A DNA stretch of 64,000 nt from Xanthomonas hyacinthi (GCF_009769165.1 NZ_CP043476.1:744001-808000), one strand, 5' to 3'. Counted from the first letter of the stretch, positions 45,627-57,059 are shown. Notes: generated by a model not told the origin, from the letters alone. Program-made: numbers and translations.

Positions 45627-47415
45627 GTGAACGTGCGCCAGCACCGGCGGCTGGGCCTGGCCGATGCCTCGCACAGCCTCGCCGACGCGCTGCGCCGGCG
45701 CTTCCGCGCCAGCGATGTCTGGTTCATCGCGCTGGCCCTGCTGGTCGGCCTGCTCGCCGGCCTGCTGACCCTGCTGCAGAGCGGCCTGGCGCACGGCGCG
45801 CAGGCCTGGCTGTACGGCCTGGACGTCGATGCCCGGCTCAGCGCGATGCCCGAACTGAGCCTGGGCCAGTTGCTGGTGCTGCCGTTGGGCGGGCTGCTGG
45901 TCGGCCTGCTCGGCATGGCCGCGCGCGCGCGCAAGCGCCAGCTGATCGATGCGGTCGAAGCCAATGCGCTGTACGGCGGGCGCATGTCGATGCGCGACAA
46001 CCTGATCGTGTCCGCGCAGACTCTGCTGTCCAACGGCTGCGGCGCTTCGGTCGGGCTGGAGGCGGCGTACACGCAGATGGGCGCGGGCAGCGGCTCGCAC
46101 CTGGGGCGGATCCTGCGCCTGCGCCGCGCCGACATCCGCACCCTGGTCGGCGCCGGCGCCGGCGCGGCCATCGCCGCCGCGTTCGGCGCGCCGCTGGCCG
46201 GCGCGTTCTATGCGTTCGAGATCGTGATCGGCGCCTACTCGCCGTCGGCGCTGGCGCCAGTGGCGGTGGCCTCGCTGGGCGCGGTGTTCGTGGCCCAGGC
46301 CGCCGGCGTGCAGCCGTATCTGTTGCCGGCCTCGGCGGCGTCCGCGCTGGAGGCGCGTGACTACCTGCTGTATGCGTTGCTCGGCGCGATCTGCGCGCTG
46401 CTGGCGGTGGCGGTGATGCGCCTGGTCGCGGCGATCGAGCAGGCGGTCAACCGCAGCCCGCTGCCGCGCTGGGCGCGGCCGGTGGCCGGTGGCCGGCGGC
46501 CTGATGCTGATCCCGCTGGCGCTGATCACCCCGCAGGTGCTCTCCTCCGGGCACGGCGCGCTGCACCTGGACCTGACCAGCCCCACCTCGCTGCAATGGC
46601 TGGGCGTGCTGTTGCTGCTCAAGTGCCTGGCCTCCGGCATCTCGCTGGGCTTCGGCTTCCGCGGCGGCCTGTTCTTCGCCTCGCTGTTCATGGGTTCGCT
46701 GGTCGGCGGCCTGTTCGCCGGGCTGTTGAACCTGGGCAGCGGCATGGCCCTGGTCGACGGCACCGCCGCCTCGCTGGCCGGCATGGCCGCGCTGGCCGCG
46801 GCGGTGGTCGGCGCGCCGATGACGATGGCGATGCTGGTGCTCGAGGGCACCCACGATTTCGTGCTGGCCAGCGCGGTGATGGTGGCGGTGCTGGTGGCCA
46901 ACACCATCGTGCGCCAGGTGTTCGGCTATTCGTTCTCGACCTGGCGCCTGCACCTGCGCGGCGAGACCATCAAGAGCGCGCGCGACGTGGGCTGGGTCAA
47001 GCACCTGAGCGCCGGCCGGATGATGCGCCAGGACGTGCACCCGCTCGCCGCCACCACCTCGGTGGCCGAATTCCGCCGCCGTTTCCCGCTCGGCTCGGGC
47101 GTGCGCGTGGTGCTGGAGGACGCACACGGCCACTACGCCGGGCTGGTGACGCTGGCCGCGGCCTATGCCGACGGCGTCGATGCCGGCGCGGCGATCGTCG
47201 CCTACGCCGGCAACCGCGACGTGGCGCTGCGCGCCGAGACCGACGTGGTCACCGCGATGCGCCAGTTCGACCTGACCCAGAGCGACGAACTGGCGGTGGT
47301 CGACGAACACGGCAAGGTGCTCGGCGTGCTGACCGAAAGCTTCGTGCGCAAGCGCTACGCCGAGGAGCTGGACAAGCGCCAGCGCGAACTGATGGGCGAG
47401 CGGGTCGACGATTGA
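45627..47415 (+). pseudogene. ClC-type chloride channel with C-terminal CBS pair, frameshifted
   Basis: Two frames together encode a full voltage-gated ClC family protein. The first (GTG 45627 to about 46490) carries LLVLPLGGLLVGLLGMAAR and the selectivity region SNGCGASVGLEAAYTQMGAG and AFGAPLAGAFYAFE. The second (46489-47415) carries GFGFRGGLFFASLFMGSLVG, VVGAPMTMAMLVLEGT, and a C-terminal region with two CBS motifs. The frame changes at three near-identical 7-bp units: CCGGTGG (46479), CCGGTGG (46486), CCGGCGG (46493). Removing one unit restores ...RPVAGGLMLIP... without a gap. It may be a true mutation, a slippage switch or a sequencing error. As read, no full-length channel is made. Confidence 0.85.
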
Positions 47416-47623
47416 GTGAGGGGCCGGGATTGGGGATTGGGGATTCGTAGAAGCGACTACGGATGTCTGATGGGCAGGGATGACCAGCCATTCGGCTGTG
47501 GAAAAGCGGGGAATCGTGATTCGGGATTCGTAAAAGCGACTACGCATGTCTGATCGCGCGCTTTGCGCTTCTACGAATCCCCAATCCCCGCTTTTCCACA
47601 GCCGAATGGCTGGTCATCCCGAA
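47416..47623. repeat. Composite palindromic repeat with 34-bp perfect arms
   Basis: The left arm 47478-47511 (starts GGATGACCAGCCATTCGG, ends AAAAGCGGGG) is an exact reverse complement of 47586-47619. Inside and outside are further GGGATTGGGGATTCG-type units and a repeated GAAGCGACTACG(G/C)ATGTCTGAT (near 47451 and 47535). It fills the gap between the convergent channel and hrpA genes. The same family occurs at 8551-8662 and in hrpA. Confidence 0.85.
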
Positions 47624-50600
47624 TCACCGCACTCCAGCCACCCGCTGCGCCAGCTTCTTCGCCGAGATCCCGGGCTTGGCGCCCAGCTCCTGCGCGAACA
47701 GCGACACGCGCAATTCCTCCAGGTCCCAGCGCAGCGCCTGCCACTGCGGATCGGCGCTGCGCCCGGCCGCGGCGGCGTCCGCCAAGGCATCGACGAAGGG
47801 TTTGAGTTCCAGCATCCGCGCCTGGTCGCGCGCCGGATCGCGCTTGGCGCGTTCGGCGCGCAGAATCATCGCGCGCAGGTAGCGCGGGAACTGCGCCAGC
47901 GCCGTCGCCGGCGTTTCGCGCAGGAAGCCCGGATGCACCAGCGCCGCCAGCTGCGCGCGCAGGTCGTCGAGGTTGCCGCTGGCCCAGCCCATCAATGGCG
48001 ATTCCAGCTGCGGCTTCAGTTCCGCCGCCGCGCCCATGATCGCCTCGGCCAGCTTCAATCGCTCCATCGCCTCGCCGAACAGTTGCTTGCCGACCGCATC
48101 GCGGCGCTGGGCGAAGCCGCCCGGGTCACGGATCGCGTCCAGGCCCTGCTCGAGCAGCGCGTTCAACGCCGCGTCCACCAGGTCGCCGCACAGCCGCTCC
48201 TGCGACTCGATCGCCGCATACAGCAGCCCGGTCTTCGGCGACACCGGCAGCTGCTTGCGCGCCTGCTTGACCTTGTCGGCCAGCGCGATTTCCAGCAACC
48301 GGCGCACGCCGCGCGGATGCGCCGCCTCGGCCTGCGCGCGGTCGGCGAAGATGCGCAACGCCGCGGCCTCGCTCTCGTCCACCAACGCCGGATACGCCGG
48401 CACCCCGGCTTCGCCAGGCACCTGCAGCGGGATCGGCGCGGACGGGAACTCGCGCAGCCCGGCCGCGGCCATCTCGCGCCCGGCGCGCGCGGCGAACGCC
48501 TGCCCCGCGCGATCACCGAAGCGCGCGCGCAGCGCCCCCAGATCGCGCGATTCGGCCAGCACCTTGCCGGCATCGTCGCGCAACCGCAGATGCATGCGCA
48601 GGTGCGGCTCCAGCGCGCCGTCGTCGAAGTCCAGCACGCTCAGCGCCGCGCCGGTGGCACGTTGCAGGAAGCGCGCCAGCTCGCCGCGGATGTCGTCTGC
48701 GCTCGGTTGCGGGAACGCCTCGTAAAACGCGCGGGCGAAGTCCGGCGCCGGCACGTAGTTGCGCCGCAGCGCCTTGGGCAGGCTGCGGATCAGCGCCGCG
48801 GCCTTGTCGGCGACGAAGCCCGGCGCCAGCCACGACAGCCGCGCCGCGTCCAGCGCGTTGAGCAGGTGCAGCGGCACCTCCAGGGTCACCCCGTCGTCGG
48901 CCGCACCGGGTTCGAATGTGTAGTGCAGCGCCAGCCGCGCGTCGCCCAGCGCGAAATACTTCGGATAGCGATCGGCCTCGCTGCCTTCGCCCGGCAGCAG
49001 ATCGGTCAGCGACCAGTGCAGCGCGCGCCGCTGCTCCGGCGGCAGCGCCTTCCACCACGCGTCCAGGCCGGCGGCCGAGTGGATCTCGCCGGGGATCCGG
49101 TCCAGGTACCAGCGCGCCTGCCAGTCCTCGTCGGCGACGATGCCGGCGCGACGCAGCTTGGCTTCTTCCTCGTGCGCCTGCGCCAGCACTTTCTGGTTGT
49201 CGGCGACGACGCTGGCGCGGGTGTTGATCTCGCCCGGCACCAGGCCCTGGCGCACGAACAGTTCGTGCGCGCCGGGCGGGTCGATGCGGCCGTAATGCAC
49301 CGGCTTCTTCGGCGCCAGCACCAGCCCGAACAGGCTGATCTGCTCCGACGCCAGCACCTGCCCCTGCGCGCGCGACCAATGCGGGTCGAAATGCTTGCGC
49401 GCCAGCAGGTGCGGCAGCTCGGCGATGACCCAGTCCGGCTCGACCGCGGCGTTGGTCATGCCCCACACCTTCTGCGTGTCCAGCAGCGTGGCCGGCAGCA
49501 CCCACGGCGGCGGCTTGCGGGCAAGCGTGGAGCCGGGGAACAGCAGGAAGCGGCGCTGCCGCGGCGCCAGGAAATCGCCCTTCTCGGTGCGATGGCCGAC
49601 CTGGGTCGGCAGGCCGGCGAGCAGCGCGCGATGCAGCGCCTGGTAGGCGGCGGCGCGTTCGCGCTCGCTCGCACGTGGCGCGTCGTCGGTTTCGTTGGCG
49701 GGCGACGCGGGCCTGGGATCGACCGACGGCACTACGGCAGGCTCGCTGCGCCCTTCGCGCGCCAGCCGCGCCGCGCGATGCAGCTGCCCGCGCGTGGCGC
49801 GCGCGCTGGTCTGGGCATCGCGGGCCGGCGGCGGCGACGCGGCGCCGGCCAGCAGCGGCAGCAGCGAGGCCGCCGCCGGCTCCTCGCTCCAGCCCAGTTC
49901 CTCGCACAGCAGGTGCAGCTGGCGATGCAGTTCGCGCCACTCGCGCATGCGCAGGAAGCCGAGGAAATGGCGCCCGCACCAATCGCGCAGCTTGGACTGG
50001 GTCAGCTCCTCGTGCGCCTGCCGATAGCCGTCCCACAGGCGCAGGATGCCGACGAATTCCGAGCGCGCATCGGCGAACCTGGCGTGCGCGTTGTCGGCCG
50101 CCTCGCGCGCTTCCGGCGGGCGCTCGCGCGGGTCCTGGATGCCCAGGAACGCGGCGATCACCAGCATCGGCCGCAGGCAGCCGTGCTGCTGCGCGGCCAC
50201 CAGCATCCGCGCCAGCTTCACGTCCACCGGCAGCCGCGCCATCTGGCGGCCGATCTCGGTGAGCTTGCGCACCCCGTGGCGATCGGGCTCGCCGACCGCG
50301 CCCAGTTCCACCAGTTGCTGCCAGCCGTCGGCGACCGCGCGCTCATCCGGCGGTTCCAGGAACGGGAAATCCTCGATTCGCCCCAGCCCCAGCTGCAGCA
50401 TGCGCAGGATCACCCCGGCCAGGCTGGAGCGGCGGATCTCCGGATCGGTGAATTCCGGCCGCGCCTGGAAATCGGCCTCGGCGTACAGCCGGTAGCAGAT
50501 GCCTTCGGCCACGCGCCCGCAGCGGCCCTTGCGCTGGTTGGCGCTGGCCTGCGAGATCGGCTCGATGTGCAGCCGGTCCAGCTTCTGCCGCGGGCTGTAG

Positions 50601-51799
50601 CGCTTGACCCGCGCATAGCCGGGATCGACCACGTAGCGGATCCGCGGCACCGTCAGCGAGGTCTCGGCGACGTTGGTGGCCAGCACCAGGCGCCGCCGCG
50701 GGCCGGGATTGAACACCCGGTCCTGGTCGCTGTTGGACAGCCGCGCGTACAGCGGCAGCACTTCGGTCTCGCGGTACTTGCGCCGCTCCAGCGCCTGGTG
50801 CGCATCGCGGATCTCGCGTTCGCCGGGCAGGAACAGCAGCACGTCGCCGCGCGCATCCAGCCGGGTGATCTCGTCCACCGCGGCCACGATCGCATCGTTG
50901 ACGGTGAGGCCGGGATTCGGGATTCGGGATTCGGGATTCGTAACGGCGGATGGCCGTGAGCGTTCGGCATTCCGGGCTTCCGAATCCCTACTCTCCAATC
51001 CCGGCTCTTCCAGCGGCCGGTAGCGCACCTCCACCGGATAGGTGCGGCCCTCGACGCTGATCACCGGCGCGCCGTCGAAATGCTCGGCGAAGCGCGCGGT
51101 GTCGATCGTCGCCGAGGTCACGATCACCTTCAGCTCCGGGCGCTTGCGCAGCAGCTGCTTGAGGTAGCCGAGCAGGAAATCGATGTTCAGGCTGCGCTCG
51201 TGCGCCTCGTCGACGATGATCGTGTCGTAGCTGGACAGCCAGCGGTCGCTGGCGATCTCCGCCAGCAGGATGCCGTCGGTCATGAACTTGATCCGGGTCT
51301 CCTCGCCGACCCGGTCGTTGAAGCGCACCTGGAAGCCGACCGCCCCGCCCACCGGCGTGCGCAGCTCCTCGGCTACGCGCGCGGCCACCGCGCGCGCGGC
51401 GATGCGCCGCGGCTGGGTGCAGCCGATCATGCCGGCGGCGCCGCGGCCGGCGGCCAGGCACAGCTTCGGCAGCTGCGTGGTCTTGCCCGAGCCGGTCTCG
51501 CCGGCGATGACCACCACCTGGTGCGCGCGGATCAGCGCCACGATGCGCTCGGCCTCGCGCGCGATCGGCAGCTGCTCGTCCAGGGTGATCGCCGGCTGCG
51601 CCGCCGCGCGCGCCTGGCAGCGCGCCTGCGATTGCCCCAGCGCCTGCTCGAACGCTGCCTCCAATGCGGGATTGCCGGGCGCGGCCTGCCAGCGCGACCA
51701 TAGGCCGAACAGGCGGCCGCGGTCGCGGGTCAGCGCCGCGTCGATCGCGTCGCGGCGCTCGCGCAGGCGCACGCCCAAGTGTTTCTCGATAGCGTTCAT
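47624..51799 (-). CDS. hrpA: ATP-dependent RNA helicase HrpA (DEAH box) with in-frame repeat insertion
   Basis: A 1391-residue DExH helicase. Walker A GETGSGKT is at residues 100-107, DEAH at 197-200, SAT at 229-231 and QRKGRCGR in motif VI; HA2, OB and DUF3418 regions complete it. HrpA rescues stalled ribosomes and processes mRNA in E. coli. Residues about 266-297 (EPGLESRDSEARNAERSRPS, then AVTNPESRIPNPG) are coded by a GGGATTC-type intergenic repeat (50908-51008) that sits in frame between the two RecA-like domains. A low-complexity insertion of about 50 residues (near 690-740) is also present. The start MNAIEKHLGV is preferred. This is unrelated to the T3SS gene also called hrpA. Confidence 0.95.
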   Translation of the reverse strand: MNAIEKHLGVRLRERRDAIDAALTRDRGRLFGLWSRWQAAPGNPALEAAFEQALGQSQARCQARAAAQPAITLDEQLPIAREAERIVALIRAHQVVVIAGETGSGKTTQLPKLCLAAGRGAAGMIGCTQPRRIAARAVAARVAEELRTPVGGAVGFQVRFNDRVGEETRIKFMTDGILLAEIASDRWLSSYDTIIVDEAHERSLNIDFLLGYLKQLLRKRPELKVIVTSATIDTARFAEHFDGAPVISVEGRTYPVEVRYRPLEEPGLESRDSEARNAERSRPSAVTNPESRIPNPGLTVNDAIVAAVDEITRLDARGDVLLFLPGEREIRDAHQALERRKYRETEVLPLYARLSNSDQDRVFNPGPRRRLVLATNVAETSLTVPRIRYVVDPGYARVKRYSPRQKLDRLHIEPISQASANQRKGRCGRVAEGICYRLYAEADFQARPEFTDPEIRRSSLAGVILRMLQLGLGRIEDFPFLEPPDERAVADGWQQLVELGAVGEPDRHGVRKLTEIGRQMARLPVDVKLARMLVAAQQHGCLRPMLVIAAFLGIQDPRERPPEAREAADNAHARFADARSEFVGILRLWDGYRQAHEELTQSKLRDWCGRHFLGFLRMREWRELHRQLHLLCEELGWSEEPAAASLLPLLAGAASPPPARDAQTSARATRGQLHRAARLAREGRSEPAVVPSVDPRPASPANETDDAPRASERERAAAYQALHRALLAGLPTQVGHRTEKGDFLAPRQRRFLLFPGSTLARKPPPWVLPATLLDTQKVWGMTNAAVEPDWVIAELPHLLARKHFDPHWSRAQGQVLASEQISLFGLVLAPKKPVHYGRIDPPGAHELFVRQGLVPGEINTRASVVADNQKVLAQAHEEEAKLRRAGIVADEDWQARWYLDRIPGEIHSAAGLDAWWKALPPEQRRALHWSLTDLLPGEGSEADRYPKYFALGDARLALHYTFEPGAADDGVTLEVPLHLLNALDAARLSWLAPGFVADKAAALIRSLPKALRRNYVPAPDFARAFYEAFPQPSADDIRGELARFLQRATGAALSVLDFDDGALEPHLRMHLRLRDDAGKVLAESRDLGALRARFGDRAGQAFAARAGREMAAAGLREFPSAPIPLQVPGEAGVPAYPALVDESEAAALRIFADRAQAEAAHPRGVRRLLEIALADKVKQARKQLPVSPKTGLLYAAIESQERLCGDLVDAALNALLEQGLDAIRDPGGFAQRRDAVGKQLFGEAMERLKLAEAIMGAAAELKPQLESPLMGWASGNLDDLRAQLAALVHPGFLRETPATALAQFPRYLRAMILRAERAKRDPARDQARMLELKPFVDALADAAAAGRSADPQWQALRWDLEELRVSLFAQELGAKPGISAKKLAQRVAGVR
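50908..51008. repeat. Palindromic repeat inside the hrpA coding region
   Basis: Four tandem 7-bp units GGGATTC (50913-50940) preceded by CC, and a mirrored right arm CGAATCCCTACTCTCCAATC followed by CCGG. This is the same family as the repeats at 8551 and 47416. It lies in an open frame of hrpA and adds about 32 residues. Gain or loss of one 7-bp unit would shift the hrpA frame. Confidence 0.82.
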
Positions 51800-51893
51800 C
51801 AATCGGATGCCGTTGAACTTTGAATAACAGCGCATGCTTTAGTCTGTCTATTGTGACGCCATATCGTTCCCAACCCCTCAAGAGGATTCCCTG

Positions 51894-52460
51894 ATGGCCA
51901 AGAGCAAGACCCCCGGCAAGACCAAGAGCCCCGCCAAGCAGGCGGCGTCCACCACGCCGCTGGCGGCGCTGGCGCCGTCCGCGCCCAACATCGATATCGG
52001 GATCGGTGGCGGCGACCGCAAGAAGATCGCCGACGGCCTGTCGCACTTCATGGCCGACGCGTTCACCCTGTACCTGAAGACCCACAACTTCCACTGGAAC
52101 GTGACCGGGTCGATGTTCAACTCGCTGCATCTGATGTTCGAGACCCAGTACACCGAGCAGTGGGCGGCGCTGGACGACGTCGCCGAGCGCATCCGCGCGC
52201 TGGGCTTCAACGCGCCGGGGTCGTACAAGGAATACGCCGCGCTGACCTCGATCCCGGAAGAGCCGGGCCTGAGCGACAGCGCCGACTGGCGCGAGATGGT
52301 GCGCCAGCTGGTGGTCGGCAACGAGGCGCTGTGCCGCACCGCGCGCAAGGCGCTCAAGACCGCCGACGCCGCCGGCGACGACCCGTCGGTGGACATGCTG
52401 ACCCAGCGCCTGCAGACCCACGAGAAGTACGCGTGGATGCTGCGGTCGCTGCTGCAGTAA
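51894..52460 (+). CDS. dps: Dps-family DNA-protecting ferritin-like protein
   Basis: A 188-residue miniferritin that stores iron and binds DNA under stress. The Lys-rich N-terminal tail (MAKSKTPGKTKSPAKQ) probably contacts DNA. Ferroxidase ligands are in LKTHNFHWNVTG (H64/H67) and ALDDVAERIRALG (Asp/Glu). The ribosome site AGAGGA is seven bases upstream. It is divergent from hrpA with 94 nt between the starts. Control by OxyR or RpoS would be usual, but I see no clear binding site. Confidence 0.95.
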   Translation: MAKSKTPGKTKSPAKQAASTTPLAALAPSAPNIDIGIGGGDRKKIADGLSHFMADAFTLYLKTHNFHWNVTGSMFNSLHLMFETQYTEQWAALDDVAERIRALGFNAPGSYKEYAALTSIPEEPGLSDSADWREMVRQLVVGNEALCRTARKALKTADAAGDDPSVDMLTQRLQTHEKYAWMLRSLLQ

Positions 52461-52798
52461 GCCCTGGGGCTTCGCCCCCTGGCGGGCTTACCCAAAGTTT
52501 CGCCGATGGCGAAACCTTGGGCCCCTGCTCACTCGCCTGCCACAACCCGCGCCTGTCGGCGCGCGCCCTTGCCTCAAGGGGGTTGTGCGGCGGTGAGCTT
52601 CATGCTGCTGCAGCTGTGGGATCGCGAAATGCGACGTCCCCCCGGTTTTGAGTGGCAGACCGGTTTGGAATCCAATTCCCCATAGCGGCATGAAACCGAG
52701 CATGGTCCTGCGCGGCGCGGCGTCGTTCCGACCTTGGTCGAACGGCGCAGGCGGCGGCGCAGCGGCCGCGCCCGCCTGCGCCGCCGCCCGTGGACTAC
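52461..52798. other. Non-coding stretch with small hairpins
   Basis: It holds GGGGCTTCGCCCC and an imperfect inverted repeat (CCCAAAGTTTCGCC/GGCGAAACCTTGGG, 52491-52521) without a T-run, which may end dps transcription. No gene is supported in the rest. Confidence 0.5.
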
Positions 52799-55306
52799 CT
52801 ACTGCTTCTGCGCTGTCGCCTTCGCCGCAGCCGCGCGCGGCTGCGCATTCTTCACGTAGCGATCGAACCACTCCAGCATCTCCGCCACCACGTCCTCGTT
52901 GGACTCGCGCGCGCTATACCAGTGCGGTTCGAACGGCAGCAGTACCAGCCGCGCGGTGCCGCCGTTGCCGCGGATCGCCTGGAACAGCCGCGGTGCCTGG
53001 GTGGTTTCGGTGCCGGGGTTGGCGTCGTCCATGCCGTGCACGATCAACAGCGGTTCGTCGATCTTGTCGGCGTGGAAGAACGCCGAGGCCTGCGCGTAGA
53101 CCTCCGGCGCGGCCCAGAACGAGCGTCGCTCGTTCTGGAAGCCGAACGGGGTCAGGGTCTTGTTGTAGCTGCCGCTCGTCGCCACGCCGGCGCGGAACAG
53201 GTCGGTATGCGCCAGCAGGTTGGCCGCCATCAGCGCGCCGTGGCTGTGGCCGGTGACGCCGATCCGCTGCCGGTCGACCACGCCCAGCTCCACCGCCTTG
53301 TCCACCGCGGCGGTGGCGTTGTCCACCAGTTGCTGCAGATAGGTGTCGTAGGCGGTCCTGGGATCGCCGACGATCGGGAACGCGGTGTCGTCGATGATCG
53401 CGTAGCCGGCCAGTAGCAACAGCTGGTAGGAGCTCAGGCGGGTGAAATCGCGCTCGTTGGCGCCGCTGACCTGGCCGGCCTTGGACGGGTCGGCGTAGTC
53501 CAGCGGATAGGCGTACAGGATCGCCGGCACCCGCGTGCCTTCCTTGTAGCCTGGCGGCGTGTACAGGGTGAACGACAGCTCCACCCCGTCCTTGCGCGTG
53601 TAGGTCACCAGGCGCTTCTTGATCTGCCGTACCAGCGGCGTGGGATCGGGAAAGCGGGTGACCGGCGCGACGCTCGATGCGTAGACCGCTTCGCCCGCCG
53701 CCGCAGCGGGCTGCGCCTGGCCCAGCGCGCGCAGGTACACGTTCGGCGGATCGGTCGGCGACTGCCGCCAGGTCAGCAGCCGGGTGGTGTCGTCGCCGGC
53801 GAACCCGGCGAACACCTCGTCGACGCTGGCCTCGCTGCGGAACAGGCGCTCGGTCTTGCCGCTGGCCAGTGCGTAGCGGTCCAGGAACGCGCGGTCGCCG
53901 GCCGGCGTGGCGCCCTGCCCGCTCAGGAACAGCGCGCCGCGGTCCTCGTGCAGCACCGCTTCGCCGTTGCCCAGCACGCGCAGTTCCGGGGTGCCGGGAT
54001 CGGCGTACAGATCGTCGGTGGACAGGTCGAACAGCACCCGCCCGGGCGTGCCGGGGCGGTCGGCGTCGAGCAGCGTGGTGCGCCGCCAGTGCCGGTTCTC
54101 GTCGTATTCGTCCAGCAGCGCCTGGCCGCCCTGGGCGAACCAGGACAGGCCGGCGTAGCGCTGGGTCACCCGCGCCAGCTCGCGCGGCTTGGCGGTGAAC
54201 GGCGCCGCCAGAGTCAGCAATTTGTCGCGCGCGGGCACGGCGGCCTTCCAGTCGCCGCCGTCCAGCGCCTCGGCCCAGACCAGCGTGGCCGGCTGGTTGG
54301 CCCGCCAGGCGTACGCGCGCGGGCCGGTCGGCACGCCCTGCACCGGCACCCGGTCGGCCACCGGCAGCTTGGCCAGCACGCGCTCGCGGCCATTGGCCAG
54401 GTCCAGCACCGCCACATCGTGGGCGAACCGCGCATAGGTGGTGACGTAGGAATACGGCCGCTTGAGCCGCTCCACGCGCACATGGCGGCCGTCGGGCGCG
54501 CCATCGACCGCGGTATAGACCGCCGGCGCGCCGACCTTGCCCTGCTTGCCGCTGGCGGCATCGACGGTGAGCAGCTGCGAGGTGGCGTAATAGGTGAACA
54601 GCGCCTCGTCCTCGGGGCTGGACAGCGTGTCGCGCGCCTCGTAGGTGCTGCTCTCGCCCTTGCCCTGGATGGTTTCCTTGACCTCCGGGCCGGGCGGCAC
54701 CGCCGCCTTGCGCGGCGCCACGCCCAGGTCCTGCGGCACGGTCTTCAGCAGCAGCGTGTCGCTGCCGCCCAGCCACTGGATCTCGCCGCCCAGCACCGGG
54801 TTGAGCTGCACGCCGTCGATGCGGCGCACATCGCCGGTGGCCACATCGCCCAGCCACAGTTCGACGCGGTCGGCGGCGGTGTTGTTGAAGGCGAAACGGC
54901 GCCCGTCCGGCGACCACACCGGCAGCGCCGGACAGGCGCCGGCCGGCAGGGTCACCGCGCTCTGCCTGCCGCTGGCCACATCGACCAGGCTGAAGCCTTC
55001 CAGGCAGGCGCGGATGCCGTAGCCGTTGGACATGTCGTGGCGGCTGTGGCTGCGCGGCTCCACGCGCACCCCGGCCAGCTTCAGGTACGGCTCGGCAACG
55101 CGCGCGATCGGCGGATACTGGGTGCGCTGCACCAGCAGCAGGGTCTTGCCGGTGGGATCCAGCCGCGGCGACGGATTCAGCGGCGCGCGCATCACCCCCA
55201 GCAGCGGCTCGGGCGGCTGCCGGTAGCCGCTTTCCGCGGCCGAAGCGGCGAACGGCAAGGCGCTGGCGAGCGCTAGCGACAAGACCCACCGGTACAGCAT
55301 GACCAT
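52799..55306 (-). CDS. Exported S9 prolyl-oligopeptidase-family peptidase (glutamyl-endopeptidase-like)
   Basis: An 835-residue protein with a signal peptide (YRWVLSLALASALPFAASAA). A large beta-propeller-like region (about 60-560) and a C-terminal alpha/beta-hydrolase peptidase domain follow. The nucleophile is S688 in GVTGHSHGALMA, with Asp near 760 (HGMDDANPG) and H795 (EPHWYS). GSYNKTLTPFGFQNERR strongly recalls the plant chloroplast glutamyl endopeptidase subgroup, so cleavage after Glu is a reasonable guess. It likely acts in the periplasm. The start MVMLYRW has AAGGGAT upstream. It stands alone between dps and mdh. Confidence 0.9.
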   Translation of the reverse strand: MVMLYRWVLSLALASALPFAASAAESGYRQPPEPLLGVMRAPLNPSPRLDPTGKTLLLVQRTQYPPIARVAEPYLKLAGVRVEPRSHSRHDMSNGYGIRACLEGFSLVDVASGRQSAVTLPAGACPALPVWSPDGRRFAFNNTAADRVELWLGDVATGDVRRIDGVQLNPVLGGEIQWLGGSDTLLLKTVPQDLGVAPRKAAVPPGPEVKETIQGKGESSTYEARDTLSSPEDEALFTYYATSQLLTVDAASGKQGKVGAPAVYTAVDGAPDGRHVRVERLKRPYSYVTTYARFAHDVAVLDLANGRERVLAKLPVADRVPVQGVPTGPRAYAWRANQPATLVWAEALDGGDWKAAVPARDKLLTLAAPFTAKPRELARVTQRYAGLSWFAQGGQALLDEYDENRHWRRTTLLDADRPGTPGRVLFDLSTDDLYADPGTPELRVLGNGEAVLHEDRGALFLSGQGATPAGDRAFLDRYALASGKTERLFRSEASVDEVFAGFAGDDTTRLLTWRQSPTDPPNVYLRALGQAQPAAAAGEAVYASSVAPVTRFPDPTPLVRQIKKRLVTYTRKDGVELSFTLYTPPGYKEGTRVPAILYAYPLDYADPSKAGQVSGANERDFTRLSSYQLLLLAGYAIIDDTAFPIVGDPRTAYDTYLQQLVDNATAAVDKAVELGVVDRQRIGVTGHSHGALMAANLLAHTDLFRAGVATSGSYNKTLTPFGFQNERRSFWAAPEVYAQASAFFHADKIDEPLLIVHGMDDANPGTETTQAPRLFQAIRGNGGTARLVLLPFEPHWYSARESNEDVVAEMLEWFDRYVKNAQPRAAAAKATAQKQ

Positions 55307-55393
55307 AGAAATTATCCCTTGGCGAATGGCTGCGGAAACGTAGCACACCGTACTAGCTTCTCCAGTCACGCCACCAAACACACCGCAGCTGTT

Positions 55394-55575
55394 CCCTTCT
55401 CCCATCGGGACCATGGCCCCCTTTTCGGGGGAAGGTGGCCCGCAGGGCCGGATGAGGGTCCGGGCACAGCCTCGTGCACCCAACTCAGCGGGACGCTTCG
55501 CGCCGTACCCTCACCCCAAGAGGGGCTATGCACGACGGCTGCTCCCTTCTTCTCCGAAGGTGGCCCGCAGGTTCC
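55394..55575. repeat. Dispersed repeat of the GGTGGCCCGCAGG type
   Basis: GAAGGTGGCCCGCAGG occurs twice (55431 and 55556) in the same orientation, with CCCTTCTCC, GGATGAGGGT and CCCTCACCCC modules between, a familiar Xanthomonas intergenic repeat. It fills most of the 331-nt gap between the S9 peptidase and mdh. A GCCGGGC-AGA-GCCCGGC hairpin (55592-55608) next to it may end the mdh transcript. Confidence 0.65.
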
Positions 55576-55637
55576 GGCCGGCACAACGCAGAACGCCGGG
55601 CAGAGCCCGGCGTCCGGTGACGCGATCGCGCGTGCGA

Positions 55638-57059
<1,422 letters not shown>

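Noticed and set aside
50913..50940. Tandem GGGATTC units as a CRISPR or minisatellite array
   Set aside because: Units are 7 bp with no spacers; they belong to the palindromic repeat in hrpA.
47624..51799. Reading hrpA here as the Hrp pilus gene of the type III system
   Set aside because: The protein is a DEAH-box RNA helicase; the shared name is coincidence and no T3SS apparatus gene is in the window.
52491..52521. Hairpin after dps as a Rho-independent terminator
   Set aside because: An imperfect stem with no T-run; left as a non-coding note only.
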